Shown here piece by piece: positions 33,598 through 45,200 of a stretch of DNA of 64,000 bases. The stretch is from Acheta domesticus (taxonomy: Eukaryota; Arthropoda; Insecta; Orthoptera; Gryllidae): positions 135,858,949-135,922,948 of the forward strand of contig JAHLJT010008756.1 in NCBI GenBank assembly GCA_031308135.1, written 5' to 3'. The notes under the pieces are model-generated. The model worked only from the letters and a program-made list of their open reading frames with translations, made no database searches and was not told the DNA's origin. Position numbers and translations under genes: made by a program. The first letter of the stretch is position 1; every line of letters starts with the position of its first letter.

Positions 33598-34694
33598 ATT
33601 ATTATTATATTATTATTATTATTCCTCTAAATCACGACTAAAGATGTTATGTGTCGGCTGAATATAAAGTCTACTCCAGGTTGCAACCAGCTACCTAAGG
33701 AGTAGATCTAGGGACTGTCGGTGCCTCTACAATACTTTGCGCAAGATGTGGGCTGTTCCAAATAAAGCGATTTCTTGCACTTCCCAGTCTTTCGGATTAC
33801 CTGGGAGTTTAGCCAAGTTCTTACACAAATTTTGCGGAACAAATCCCAGAGCTCCGATAACTATCGGGACGACCTGTGCTTTGACGCCCCATATTCGGCT
33901 GATCTCGATTTCCAAACTCTTGTATTTAAGACGTTTCTCTGCCTCCTTGGTAACGACGTTTTGATCGCAAGGTACAGCAACATCGACATGTAAACACGAT
34001 TTGTTCTCCAAATCCCGGAAGACTATATCCGGTTTGTTTGCCGCTATCGTGCGATCAGTTTGAATCTTTTGGTCGTACAATATCGTACACAATCCAACAG
34101 ACGTCACCGGTTTTGGTGAGTGTTCGTACCACTTGGGGCATGTGTTCGGAACTTTGAGGGCGGTACAGATCTGCCAGTGGAGGTAGCTACACACCGTGTC
34201 GTGTCTTTTCAAGTATTCGGTCTTTGCTAGGATTGGACAAGCTGAGACAATATGATCAATGGTTTCTACGTGTTCCTGACAAATGCGGCATTTATCATCT
34301 TGGGAAATTTAAAGAACCGCTTTATCATAATGTCGTGTTCTCAAGGCCTGATCTTGGGCAGCTATTACAAGTGCTTCCGATTCTGGCTTGATTCTCCCCC
34401 TTTTAAGTCACATAAATGTTTGATCTTTATTGATCTGCACCCTTGTCCATTCGTTTCAAATATTGTCCGTGGAGTGGTTTGTCTCTCCACGATTTCTTTA
34501 ACATTTTTATGTGTCAAATTTCACGTTAAGTAGCAACAGAAGTTCAGTGTCTCTGTCATTCTGGGTGTCTTGCATAGTCTTGTTTGCAGTGCTTCTTGCT
34601 ACACTAACAGTGCCTCTGTTTCCCATTCTTCGGTCAGATTTCATGACCTGCCTTTTAGTGGGTCATCTTGATGGCTGACTACATATTTTTATAT
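33598..34694 (-). pseudogene. R4/Dong-type LINE copy 2: CCHC finger remnant and RLE domain
   Basis: A second, more strongly 5'-truncated copy of the element at 1183-3253. The open frame 34212-33727 (minus, 161 codons) holds the RLE: KPDI followed 14 residues later by the second acidic residue in HVDVAVP, then TKEAEKRLKYKSLEIE and the GTAHILRKVL C-terminus. The PD-X14-D spacing fits the RLE nuclease of R2/R4 elements. Upstream, the zinc-finger region (about 34250-34310) is present but frameshifted. The 3' end runs through a UTR almost identical to copy 1 into a TTA/TAA tail at 33598-33630. The 5' edge falls at another TAA tract (34695-34714), the tail of SINE-C. No RT domain remains, so it is inactive. 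This copy preserves the endonuclease better than copy 1. Confidence 0.85.
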
Positions 34695-34990
34695 TCATTA
34701 TTATTATTATTATATGCATATCGGCCATTTTTTACCACGCTACACGTTACCTTCCGAGGCCCAGTCATATTTATCCCTAGAGATTAATGTGTCATTATGG
34801 GGATCAGCTTTTTTCGGCAGTATCCTTTGGTAAGGCAAGGTTGTTACGCCATGCATTATGAATTACGAGGTGAAAGGATGGTGATGAGGGGTGAAGGGAC
34901 AGTCACAAATACGACCATCCTTGCGCAGGACTCGAACCTGCAGCCTCCTCGGCGCAGACGACGGTTGCCGCAACTCTCAACCGTCGAGGC
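34695..34990 (-). repeat. SINE-C copy 2 with tRNA-like head and TAA tail
   Basis: On the minus strand the head carries a canonical B box GGTTCGAGTCC (reverse complement of 34928-34938) flanked by a matching CTGC/GCAG stem. The body shares TTATGGGGATCAGC with 3254-3450 and the 3' end is a TAA tract (34695-34714). The Dong-type copy 2 begins in this tail. From 34991 to 35585 no feature is evident. Confidence 0.75.
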
Positions 34991-35589
34991 TGCCTGCCAG
35001 TCTGGACAACACGATGACCCGGTCAACTTTTGTCTTTCTGCAGAAGCAGGGGCTGTGTTAAAATTCTAAATGAAGAAGGGGGATTATATCAGTCAATATT
35101 TATGGATTATTTCATTGGTGCCATTAGTTTTGTTCGCTCACGAGGAATCCCATCCTTCTTAGTAGTTTGGCCTCCGATCGCTTTTGAGGTCAGCTCTCTG
35201 GACAAGATATACCCTTCTCAGTGCTGGCGATTACACATGTACCAAGGACGAAAAATATAATTCCGTTATCACTGACGCTATTCCAAGATTCAAAAGGAGT
35301 CCACAATATAATTTCAAACAGACAGATTCGCGAGTAAAACAAATTCATAGCCATCATATCGAATATCCATGTGCAATCTAGATGACAAATAAAAGACTGT
35401 TTCCTTATAAGTTAAGTGCTAAGTAAATTTTAGAGAATGTTTTTATCCCTGAATAATGTCTCAACACCTCATCAGTATTCTCACAAGTAAGTTTTAGAGT
35501 TAGCAATAAAATGTGATACATTTTAATTTTTGTTGTTGCAATAATTACTTTTAAATATGATTTTTTGCTGTTAACATGTCTTCTTGCAA

Positions 35590-35790
35590 CCCTATTTTAG
35601 CTAGAATAAATGCCTTTTTGAATGCCTATTTTAGTAAAAATAAATGCCTTTTTGAATGCCTATTTTAGTAAAAATAAATGCCTTTTTGAATGTCTATTTC
35701 AGTAAATTAAATGCCTTTTTGAATGCCTATTTTAGTACAATTAAATGCCTCTTTGAATGCCTATTTTAGTTAATATAAATGCCTCAACTT
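35590..35790. repeat. 33-34 bp minisatellite, about five to six units
   Basis: Tandem units of TAAATGCCTTTTTGAATGCC plus TATTTTAGTA, spaced 33-34 bp (TAAATG at 35608, 35641, 35675, 35708 and onward), diverging toward the right end. Confidence 0.9.
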
Positions 35791-35819
35791 GTGGGCTCTA
35801 ATCGGAAGCATGGAAACAA

Positions 35820-36160
35820 ATGCAGATATCGTGGCCGTCCCTCTGGGGGCGAATAGGTGTCCTCCCGCCCCGCCCCGCGCCGTTAGGTCCGGGACGGCCC
35901 GCTCGTCGCGCGCAATTATTTGATTACGCAGATAAGCATCGCGTAATACGGGAACCCGGCACCGGCAGCGGGACCGGCACTGGCTCCATTACGGAGCGCC
36001 GGCGCGCATGCCGATGCCCGCGCGCGCGTTTATTCTTGGACGCGGATCTGCATACAGATTGTACCCGTAATATTTGGCCATAAATTACCCCTCCCCGCCC
36101 AGTGGCGAAGCCCAGGGGAGACGGGAGGGGCAACTGCCCCCCCTCCTCCTATATCTTTGA
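35820..36160. other. CpG-rich block
   Basis: A second CpG-dense island-like segment with short GC-rich repeats (GGCACCGG, GGGACCGG) and no supported gene. Its right edge contains CAGTGGCGAAGCCCAGGGG, which resembles some DNA-transposon ends but has no visible partner. From 36161 to 36681 nothing else is seen. Confidence 0.4.
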
Positions 36161-36681
36161 GGTTCCGGGCGTGTAAGTGAGAATTTTGTGGTTCCGGATT
36201 AATAACCCTTAGGTTATTAGTAGGGAGCGGATTTCTACGATTTTGCATACTTTTTTTCTATTGCTTCAGGACATAGCTAAGTGAAGTTTCTTGACATTTA
36301 GTTAGAGTTGGATGCTATGTAGTGCATATTTGGCCGATTTTTCCTGGTCGTGAATATTTGTATAAATATAGCCGGATATTTTGTATATTTCCTTAAAACA
36401 GAGACTTATCTATAAAACTTTCCATCAGATGTAATTTATTTATTATATAGAATTTATTTATTGGCGATCGTTCATTGATTCGAAAGAGCTTGCCACAATT
36501 TGCGTTTTTCTTTTTTATACATGACAAAATACTTGTGCAAATGTAGGATATTCCGTGATAATTTTTTTAAAACCAGGCAAAAGAAATGCAAGAAGACTTA
36601 CAATGAACTTGTAAGGTTAATATTTATTTTAATTAGTTCTCGCGCGAAGTAAGATTATCATATTATGTTTGCAAAAATATA

Positions 36682-37205
36682 CAGGATGTCCGAGGACGAA
36701 ACGTCGAAACTTCGAAAATAAGCTCTTAAGACAATTCTAAGCATATTTTGTCTTGTAAACTACGTGGATAATCCGAATGGTTGAGCCGCAATGAGCACTC
36801 AAAAGTTGGTTTGAAAAAAATGATTTCTACGCAAAAATTTGCATTATGAAAGCATAGAAATACTCCAGAAACATGTAAATTGTTTATTATTTACAAACGA
36901 AATTAAGATATTTGTTCAGAGAGAAAATTGCGAGAAATAAAAAAGCAGTCGAATTGTGTAAATGGGGTGCTTTTTTATTTCTTGCTTAATTTTTATTAAT
37001 CTTAATCTTCTTTTCATAATTCTTAAATATGGAGTGTTTCTAAGCTTCTATAATGGAAATTTTTGCCTAAAAATCAATTTTTCAAACCAACTTTTGAGTG
37101 CTCAACCATTCGGAATATCCACGTAGTTTATTAGACAAAATATGCTTAGAATTGTCTTAAGAGCTTATTTTCGAAGTTTCTGCGTTTCCTGCCCCGGACA
37201 CCTTG
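36682..37205. mobile_element. Fully palindromic MITE (TA-flanked, mariner-type ends)
   Basis: The element begins CAGGATGTCCGAGGAC and ends CCCCGGACACCTTG, bordered on both sides by TA. The arms pair over ~250 bp each: for example AATAAGCTCTTAAGACAATT (left) with AATTGTCTTAAGAGCTTATT (right), and AAATAAAAAAGCA with TGCTTTTTTATTT near the centre. The TA target and the CAGG-TGTCC terminus suggest a mariner/Tc1-mobilised non-autonomous element. It is non-coding. Confidence 0.88.
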
Positions 37206-37555
37206 TATATATATTTTCATACAAACATGCGTCTCGTGAATTTTGTCAAGAAAAGTGTGAAGAAATGAAATATTGTTCATTTTAATTGCATATTAAAGTG
37301 CATATTTCAAAATTTTTAGATCATAATGCATATTTTTAAAAGCATATTTCAGGATTTTAAAAGCATATTTGAGGCATAAGAATCCTCTCCCTAGTTATTA
37401 GATACCTCTCCCTAGATACTTTAGTGCATGTTGTAGCCAGGAGGTAGCGGAGTTCCCCCGCCGCCGAAACATGGCGCCGACCTGGACGCGCGTGGGCCTG
37501 CGGGTTTGTCTTCCCTTGGCTTCTCCCGGGTGGAGCGCCTGGCCTCGGTCGGGAT

Positions 37556-38827
37556 GAGCGTTGCCAGATTATTTGTCGTCTAAGTCGTGATTTTTAACAA
37601 CTCTTGGTGGAAAAAGCGTGATTTGTTTGGAAAAAGCTTGAAAAAATAAAAATCCAATAATAAGTAATATTTTAATTGTAAGTCTCGAAACAGATACAAT
37701 TATATAGATTTCAATCGCAAACAGCATAATCAGTAGGTCTTAATATTTTATAGGTATTTTCGTAATCAGCAGACGTGTCTCCCTTTGCGAAATAGTCTTA
37801 ATTTTTGGCAGCGTGAGAGCTCGCCATCTTCATGTGAGCGCCTGTTTTCGAGTGCTTCATTTACTCCACCATGAGAAATGCTCCACTCTTTCTTACACCG
37901 TCGAACACGCTTTATAGTCGTTGACTTTACTTCGCACAGACAATTATAATTTTTATTGTTAATTTATTATTAATTATAATTTATTATTTTTTTATTATTT
38001 TAATATTATATTATTATTTTAATATTATATTATTATTTTAATATTATATTATTATTATTTTAATATTATATTATTATTATTTTAATATTATATTATTATT
38101 ATTTTAATATTATATTATTATTATTTTAATATTATATTATTATTATTTTAATATTATATTAATTATTATTTTAATTTATTTATTATTTATTATTATTTAT
38201 TAATTTATTTATTTATTTTTTTTAATTCTGGCCCTCAAGAAAATGTGCGCAGATAAATTTCTTTCCCCACACGTCATATACAGTTTTTACTGTTTTTTGA
38301 CAAGTAAATAAATAAATAAATCACCTTCCCATTTAATTTTGTATTTGGATAGTTTTTGTTAGACCGACGTTTTCCTAGTTTGATTTTCTTAATGGACGTG
38401 TCTTGCGCCGACAGATCCAAACAGTCCGAAGAACTATCGTCTTTACTCCACTTCAGACAGAGCGTGAAGGAATTGTGCTCAATTGAACTGTGCAGTTGTT
38501 TATTTTCCGAGTAGAGTGTTTGGCGTATCCAACATGCGAAGCGAGCACACAACATTTCGTTACAAAATGAACAGCGCGTTGCGACCTGCGATGGCGTCGA
38601 CACCACTAGCTCGACGACCTACTCACCCGACGATCCGACTCACTCCCTTGCATCATGCAACGACCGACTCATTTGCTACAGTCACTGGGATTTCTTTCGC
38701 GTGCTTTTTTATTTTTATTTCTGTTATGGGCAATTGAAATCGAAAAATTTTACAAAAGCGTGATTTTGGCTGTACCGCATAGGACATTCGCTTTTAGTCT
38801 TAAAAAGCGGGACGTCTGGCAACGCTG
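37556..38827. mobile_element. hAT-like MITE with internal AT satellite
   Basis: The ends are AGCGTTGCCAGA (37557-37568) and its exact complement TCTGGCAACGCT (38815-38826). The flanks GTCGGGAT and GTGGGGAA agree at 6 of 8 positions, as a worn 8 bp hAT target duplication would. No transposase is encoded; the middle is filled with an AT-rich tandem array. Confidence 0.55.
37960..38225. repeat. AT-rich tandem array (ATTATTATTTTAATATT type)
   Basis: About ten units of 20-24 bp built from TTATTATTTTAATATTATA, inside the hAT-like MITE. Confidence 0.85.
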
Positions 38828-39009
38828 GTGGGGAAGCTTACTACACAATTTTTTTCAGACTTTTGCACGTGTAGTGCTAAATTTACTGAACTTCATGACA
38901 TCAATTCTAAACTGATTTATTGTTTTGTTTCTTCAAAAATTTCACAAATGTATTTCCTAAATGTTTTATATCGGTGTGAATTACCATACGGGCATTTCTT
39001 ACACATATT

Positions 39010-39600
39010 GAATTTTCAGTACAAGACCTTGAAATGATTTCTTACGAAGTTTATTGACAACTCTAAGTTTTGGGTGAAAATAAGCATAGAGCACCAGATT
39101 TTTCGCTTCTATAATATTCTTAAAGTCGTAATTCATTTTACAGTTAGGGATCCGAAAAATTGAGAAAACATGAAAAATGTCAATAGATGGCAGCTGAGAA
39201 GAGAAGGGTAAAACCGAAAAAATAACCTAGAATGAGTAGACAAGGAAACTAAGTACTACGAGAAATCTGTGCTATTCTGTAATACGACTAGATTTGTTTC
39301 TCTTCCTCCTTCTTTCCATGCTTCTGCTCTTCCCTTGTTATTTTCTTGCTACTGCTTACGGAGTATAAAGAAAATATTATAATGTTGCGGGAAGAAACTG
39401 AATTTTTTACACAAAAACTCATATTGCCGTGTCCTGGTAACGAATATGTGAATAAATCTTGTTCCTATATGGACGGTGTTACGCATCAACCTGCTAAGCG
39501 CCATTTTTGGAAAAAAAAAAATATGGACGCCATCAGTTGCATTGGACCATGTTCTAAGTGTACGCAAAATTTTGGTGCCAAATATGTAAAAACAGTCTTA
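39010..39600 (+). repeat. Family A repeat, two partial pieces
   Basis: 39010-39285 resembles the 3' part: CAATAGATGGCAGCTGAGAA, then CTGTGCTATTCTGTAATACG-ACTAG near the end, matching the 3' terminus at 48.7 kb. 39385-39600 resembles the head segment with a CCTGGTAACGAA motif. Both are diverged. Confidence 0.5.
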
Positions 39601-39637
39601 TAATTAATGAAAAATGTGAACGCCATCAGCCATTTGC

Positions 39638-39988
39638 GGATTCGATGGTGTAGCGGTTAGCGTACAGGACTGTCATACCCAAGTTCGCGGGTTCAAACCC
39701 GATCGAAGCCGTGGATTTTTAAGGGCCTTTAAAAAATCCTTCTTACGCCTTCCTTCGGAGGGGAAGTAAAGCCGGCTGTCCCGTGTTAGTAGATTTACTT
39801 GCATGTAAAAGATCCTCAAGCCTAAATGACGCCTCTGAGCTAAATTCAAATCGCCTGTTTCGTCGCCCAAATGCCTTCTTTCTCCGCTAGTTGGTGAAAG
39901 GTGCGTAGTGAAATTTGCGTGGTCAGACGGAAGAGCGGGCCTGATGGCCCGAGTCTCGCCACGTAAAATAAGGCATTAACTAACTAAC
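39638..39988 (+). repeat. SINE-D with a well preserved tRNA-like head
   Basis: The head (39640-39711) keeps a 6 bp acceptor stem (TTCGAT with ATCGAA), an A box GTGTAGCGGTTAGCG, a central CTGTCAT loop-like segment resembling an Asp (GTC) anticodon, and the B box GGGTTCAAACCC. The body has GGAGGGGAAGTAAAGCCGGC and ends in an AACTAACTAAC tail. The attached body and tail show that it is a SINE and not a functional tRNA gene. Confidence 0.82.
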
Positions 39989-42612
39989 ATCAGGGATTTT
40001 ATGTTTCGTAATAACCGGCTATAAACCTAGATCTTCAATTCTGCTGCTCTTAATTTCACATTATGCAGGCAAGCGCCGGATATTCCACTCATGTTTGCCT
40101 AGTTTGATTCAATGAATGAAATAATTAAATTACAGTTTTTAGAGGTGAAAATGTAATAAATCTTCGAACACGATTATCTCAAAACTTGTATGATGTCTCA
40201 TAGCCGGTTGCTGCATAACACCGTCCATATGTAGTAAAACCAACTCGCTTGTAGTCAGAATCCATGTTTTGTGGGTATACCTTGATATTGGAACAGGCGC
40301 GGCTCGTTATTAAAGGCTGTAAGGTGAAGCCTCTTCTAGAGAAATCGCCCACCAAAAGAAATTTAAAAATGTGTTTAGAAATGTATTTATTTATTAATAT
40401 TGGATTTCGGAGTTGTATTATGTAACAATTATATCAAAATTTTTCTTTGTCGGTTCGTTACCGGCCGGCCGTAACGCATTTGAAGCTGTTGACAGGGAAG
40501 TGAGAAGCTTTAGGCTCCCACTTCATTCCGCCACCTGTGTAAAACTAGGAGGCAATGACGTCATGCATTCAGTGCACAGGCTTACCGGCGAACGAAAGGC
40601 TGCAGCCAGGCAGCCTTCAAGGCTGGGGGTGTAAGGTCTGAAGAAGGGCGTGCTCACCAGATAGCATTACTATGCAGTTCAGCGACTAGCATTGCTCTCG
40701 GATTGCGTAAATTGCCAAAATTATAAAAAAAAATTAGGCCACTTCCTACACCTAAAATTATGCGGATAATTTTTTTTCTTAATTAAATGTGATTATCAAA
40801 AACAGATCTTTAAATGAGATTACGTTAAATTTTCCTAAAATATTAGAATTTGTGGTGTACTTTTCCGTGAAGCATACGCAATTTTTAAATCTTCAACAAT
40901 TATTCTTTTTAGAAACTACTCTTTAGAAACATTTTAGAAAACTTTTTCTTTAAATTTTTCACACATGTAGCAAAGAACAGTAAATAAGGTGGTGCTAGTC
41001 CCATTTTCGGATCTCTCTTCTGGTATTTTCGAAAATTGAAAAATTAAAAATGGTACATTTCAATTTCTCGTTCGTTTCGTTGTCTCTTCGCGAAATGGCA
41101 GCACGACGGTTTCAAATTATATTTGAATGCTTCCCATCGTCGCCGGTTGTGATTATTGTATAATATAGATACAATTATTATGAAAGGAAATATATTTAGG
41201 GAAGGTAATATATTTAACATAGAACTAACAAATACATTTCTAATATTGCAGACGTTTTGATCGCTGATTATGGAATTCAGACATTGTAAGATCACTTCGA
41301 TGTAATCAAGGCGAGTTTCTGTTAAATATTTTTATTTCTAATGTGTTGCAAATACTGCAGCAGTTAAATTTATTCACGTTTTGTTTTATTTGTAAAAGTT
41401 AGATATGAATACTGTTCCTGGCTAAAAAAACAAACGCAGTTATGCATTACAGGCACTTCGTTCGAATTGGTTGAATTGGACTTTTTCAACAGAGTATGAA
41501 AAACAATTTTATATTTCAGTATTACGTAACTATTTCTAATAATACTAGAATATATGTTCAGTTTTGTCACCTCCAGTTCTCGTTTTCTTCAGTGTTCCGC
41601 TTAAAACTAATGGATAGACAATTACAGGGGCCGCTGCAACACAAATGCGTGGAGGGCATAAAACGTCAAGCAGGTTGCCTAATTTGAGAAACGTCAGCCA
41701 TTCGCTGTGTTCCACTTAACGCAGCTAATAAATAAAGTCATTAATAAATCAGCAGAATAATCAGCAGGAATGATTTGTGATATATTGTATAGTTTATAAC
41801 TTTCCCCATTCTTTGTTAACTGTATATTCTTAAATGGCATTATTTTTCTTCCTCTTACTCTGCCTTTTCCTAATATAGTCTCCTTCCCTAACCTAGTCTC
41901 CTTTCCTTCCTATAGTATCTTCCCATCATCTTGTTTTTAACCAGCTTTTCCACCTTCATCTAGCCTCTGCCCAAACCGAATCGCCGTTGCCCCTACCTTT
42001 AGTGTCACTTTGCTTCTGTCTGTTTTCTCTACCGGCCTTGCTAACAGAGGTACAGTACTTTAATCAAAAGATACATCTTAAAAAATATTTCCTAGGCAGC
42101 CCCCGTCTTCTTTAACCCTCCGTACACTTTCAAATTTATTCCCCTTCAACATAATCGCTCCTGGAATATCCTCGAAAACATTTATCAAACATCTTGTTCA
42201 TGCGATAGTAAGAGGTGGAGATGACTACATATTGTTTGAAATGCAGCTGTGTAAAGGGATGTTGAGCATGCATTGCTTCCTGTCGATTCATAAGCAGTGC
42301 TGCACATTGAAACTTCGTTTTTGAAAAGTGTTCATGATTAGTTTATAGCTTTTTCTACTTCCATTGAATAATGTCATTTGATGGCTGCAACACGTTGCAT
42401 AATTATTCTCATTATAATACAGTTTTCATTATGATACTGGTTCTTGACCAATCACAGAAAAGATTATGAAAAAGTGTTGACACTTCATTAATCATTGAGA
42501 ATATTTCTAGTAAATTTTTCGTTCGACTGTGTACATTAAAATTGCATTTACTATTACATTATTTTGTCAGTTTTAATTTCTTTTATTACGAGTAATTTTA
42601 ACGTGAAATATT
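39989..42612. other. Mixed repeat fragments, mostly unassigned
   Basis: Family A-like pieces are likely near 40180-40300 and 40770-41060. The 41470-41580 stretch resembles 51786-51900 (GTTGAATTGGA, then ATATTTCAGTA-TACGTA). The 40300-40640 part begins CAGGCGCGGCTCGTTATTAA, like some hAT ends. A pyrimidine-rich patch lies at 41860-42060. No gene is supported. Confidence 0.35.
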
Positions 42613-43184
42613 TTCTATATATATATATAAAACAAACTCGTGTTTGTTACACCATTTATAACTCAAGAACAACTGAACCAATTTTAATTATCTCTGTTTT
42701 GTTGGATTCATATCCGTCCCGAATAATAGAATAACGAATAAAATATCGGAAAATGGCACTACAAGGGGCTGAAGAATAAAAAAACTAGATATTCATGCAA
42801 ACGCAGCCCGCTACACAGTTCGAATCTATATCGTTAAATAACTCTTAAACGAATCGTTCTAGGGCATTAAAAACTAAAGTATTGAGGCCAAAGGCCTCAA
42901 AGAAACATTTCTCACACCGTATTCTACAGGATGAGATCTTTTTGAACGTTCTATTACATTTTCGTTGGTCCGGCGCTTCTCAATATCACCCCACCTACTC
43001 AAAGACGTGCAGAATCTAAGTAAATGAAACAAAGTCGGGTTAATTAAACCATTTGTAGCTCAAGAACGACTGGACCAATTTTAATTATCTCTATTTGTTG
43101 GATTCATCTCTGCCCCGAATAGCAGAATAACTATTAAAATACCGGGAAATTTCACGATAAATAATTATACAGAGAATTAATCTA
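42613..43184 (+). mobile_element. Helentron-like 5' region, partly duplicated
   Basis: Begins TCTATATATATATATAAAAC followed by CTCGTGTTTGT and a CCATTTATAACTCAAGAAC segment that recurs diverged at 43050-43075 with the following GGATTCATCTCTGCCCCGAA block. The TATATATAAAA plus GTTTGT start is typical of Helitron/Helentron-like non-autonomous elements in insects (family knowledge). Confidence 0.5.
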
Positions 43185-44500
43185 ATATATAAAAATCAAT
43201 GTTTGTTGGTTCGTGCTTAATGCGCTGTCGTAGCAGGCATCCAATTGCGATAAAACTTGGTCAAATTATTGCTTGCACTTGCGGGAAGAACATAAACATA
43301 GTACAATTATTGTAACTCCACTAGATGGCGCTAGAGCACATGATGGCGTTTGCATGCAATGGCGTTTAAATGCAATTCCCAATCCACGTGAGCTTCATTG
43401 TTGCTGGGCATTGCCGTGTGCTGTAGGGCGAGGTCGAGGAGAACATGAGGAGCAGGCGTCGCAAGTTGATGAAAGGAGAGGGAAAAATAGGGACAAAGAG
43501 AGAGGAAAATAGATAGAGGTGGGAAATAGGGAAAGAGAGGGAAAATCGTGAAAGAGAAGGAAATAGAGGGGGAAATGAGAGAGCAGGAAAAGAGAGTCAG
43601 AGAGTGAGTGAAAAGGGACACAGAGGGGAAGAAGAGACACAGAGAGGAAGAAAAGAGACATAGATGGAAAAAGAGAGATGTAAAAGAGAGAGAGAGAGAG
43701 GGAAATGAGAGTGAAGGAAAAACACTGAGGGGGAGGGATAGAGGAGAAAAGAGAGAGGGGGAGAGGAATATTTCCTCAATTATTTCTTCTTTGGCAGCAA
43801 CGCGCCGGGTACCAGCTAGAGGGAAAATAGAGAGAGGGGAAATAAGAGAGAGAGAACGAAATAGGGAGAGGGGGAGTAGAGAAAGCGAGGGAAAATAGTT
43901 AAAGAGAAGGAAAATAGAGAGGGAGGATATAGAGAGGGAAATAGAGAGAGAGCGAAATGAGAGAGTAGGTAAAGAGAGTCAGAGAGCTAGGGAAAACTGA
44001 CATAAGAGGGGAAGAAGAGACACCGAGGGGGAGAAGAGACACCGAGGGGGAGAAGAGACACCGAGGGGGAGACGAGACACAGAGGGAGAAAATACACAGA
44101 GAGGGAGAAAAGAGACACAGAGGTAGAAAAGTGACCGAGGGGGGAAAGAAACACAGATGGAATAAGGAGAGTGGGGAAAATGAGAGTGGAGGAAAAAGAC
44201 AGAGGAGGAGAGGAATATTTCCTCAATTATTTCTTCTGTGGCAGCAACGCGCCGAGTACCAGTCAGAGGGAAAATAGAGGGAGGGAGAAAGGGAGAGAAG
44301 AGACACAGAGGGGGAGAAAAGAGACAGATGGAAAAGGGAGAGTGTGGAAAATGAGAGGAGGAAAAAGAGGGAGGGGGAGGGAGAGAGGAAGAAAAAGACG
44401 GGGAGGGAGAGAGGAAGAAAAAGACGGGGAGGGAGAGAGGGGAAAGGAATATTTCCTTAATTATTTCTTCTACTGCAGCAACGCGCCGGATACCAGCTAG
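43185..44500 (+). mobile_element. Helentron-like non-autonomous element with purine satellite and CTAG ends
   Basis: Starts TCTAATATATAAAAATCAAT and ends GCAACGCGCCGGATACCAGCTAG (CTAG at 44497-44500). The interior is a long GAGA/GGGA purine-rich satellite. The 3' terminal block, AATATTTCCTCAATTATTTC then CAGCAACGCGCCG, occurs three times (ending near 43819, 44265 and 44500). No Rep/helicase is encoded. The open frames of arginine/glutamate or serine/leucine runs are satellite artefacts. Confidence 0.6.
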
Positions 44501-44884
44501 TTTAAAATAAATTGAATCGTAATTTCACTTTAATCCTATTTGACTAGCGCAGTGGTAATTGTTGGAGAGAACATTTGAGTAAGGTTAGCGAACGCAATTC
44601 ATTTTAGGTTATGTGTTGCTGCCGTGTGGTTCTCATGAAAAAAAATCTGGTTTAAAATGTCTACTGAATCAAAGGTGAACTTGACACCTCCAGAAATAAG
44701 AAAAAAATAAAAAAAATAGTAACGTCGGAATTATTGCCGCAACTTTTGTACTCCCTCGCAGGCGGACTGGTAACACAAAGCCATCTGCGGTGGGAAGGGA
44801 GCTGTCCGCCAGGTGGCCTTGGCTGAATCCTGCTTGTCAATTGCCACAAAACGATTCAATGTAAAAGTTTAACTTATAGAAGTT

Positions 44885-45200
44885 ACCATAAGTCTTGGAA
44901 AAAATAAATATAAAGAAAATATGGAACCATTTTTTAGAAATTTTGAAAATGTCCCGGGAGCTTCACATGAAGTACCCGCACTTCAAAGAATCCGTGTCAA
45001 AATTGCAGGGCTTTGAGTAAAGCCAGACTTTTCGGCGAATGTTAATTTTGAAACAAAATTCTACGAGTAGCTGAAGTGCTGTTTTTGTTAAATATTGACG
45101 TCCTGAGACATAGGTTTTGGACAAAAAAGTTTCTTTCATTTTCCAGGAGACCCTAAAACGTGTATTTCCATACATTGAGGCCAGAGATTTTTGTTTTTAA
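44885..45200 (-). repeat. Family A repeat, short minus fragment
   Basis: GAAAATGTCCCGGGAGCTTCACATGAAGTACC and the following CAAAGAATC...GGCTTTGAGTAAAGCCAGA match the middle of the minus copy at 13500-13600 with moderate divergence. 44503-44884 and 45201-45849 contain nothing else I can assign. Confidence 0.6.

Noticed and set aside
35590..35790. Regularly spaced repeats resembling a CRISPR array
   Set aside because: Units are contiguous 33-34 bp tandem copies with no unique spacers, in an animal genome.
36103..36180. CAGTGGCGAAGCCCAGGGG as the end of a DNA transposon
   Set aside because: No complementary end or target duplication could be found within the window.
39640..39711. tRNA-Asp-like gene
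   Set aside because: The cloverleaf is good at the acceptor and T arm, but the anticodon stem is poor and a SINE body plus AACTAAC tail follows directly.
40300..40640. CAGGCGCGGCTCG start as a hAT element
   Set aside because: The right end is not identifiable; left as an unassigned fragment.
43273..44500. Several 79-109 codon frames rich in Arg/Glu or Ser/Leu
   Set aside because: Products of the GAGA purine satellite within the Helentron-like element.
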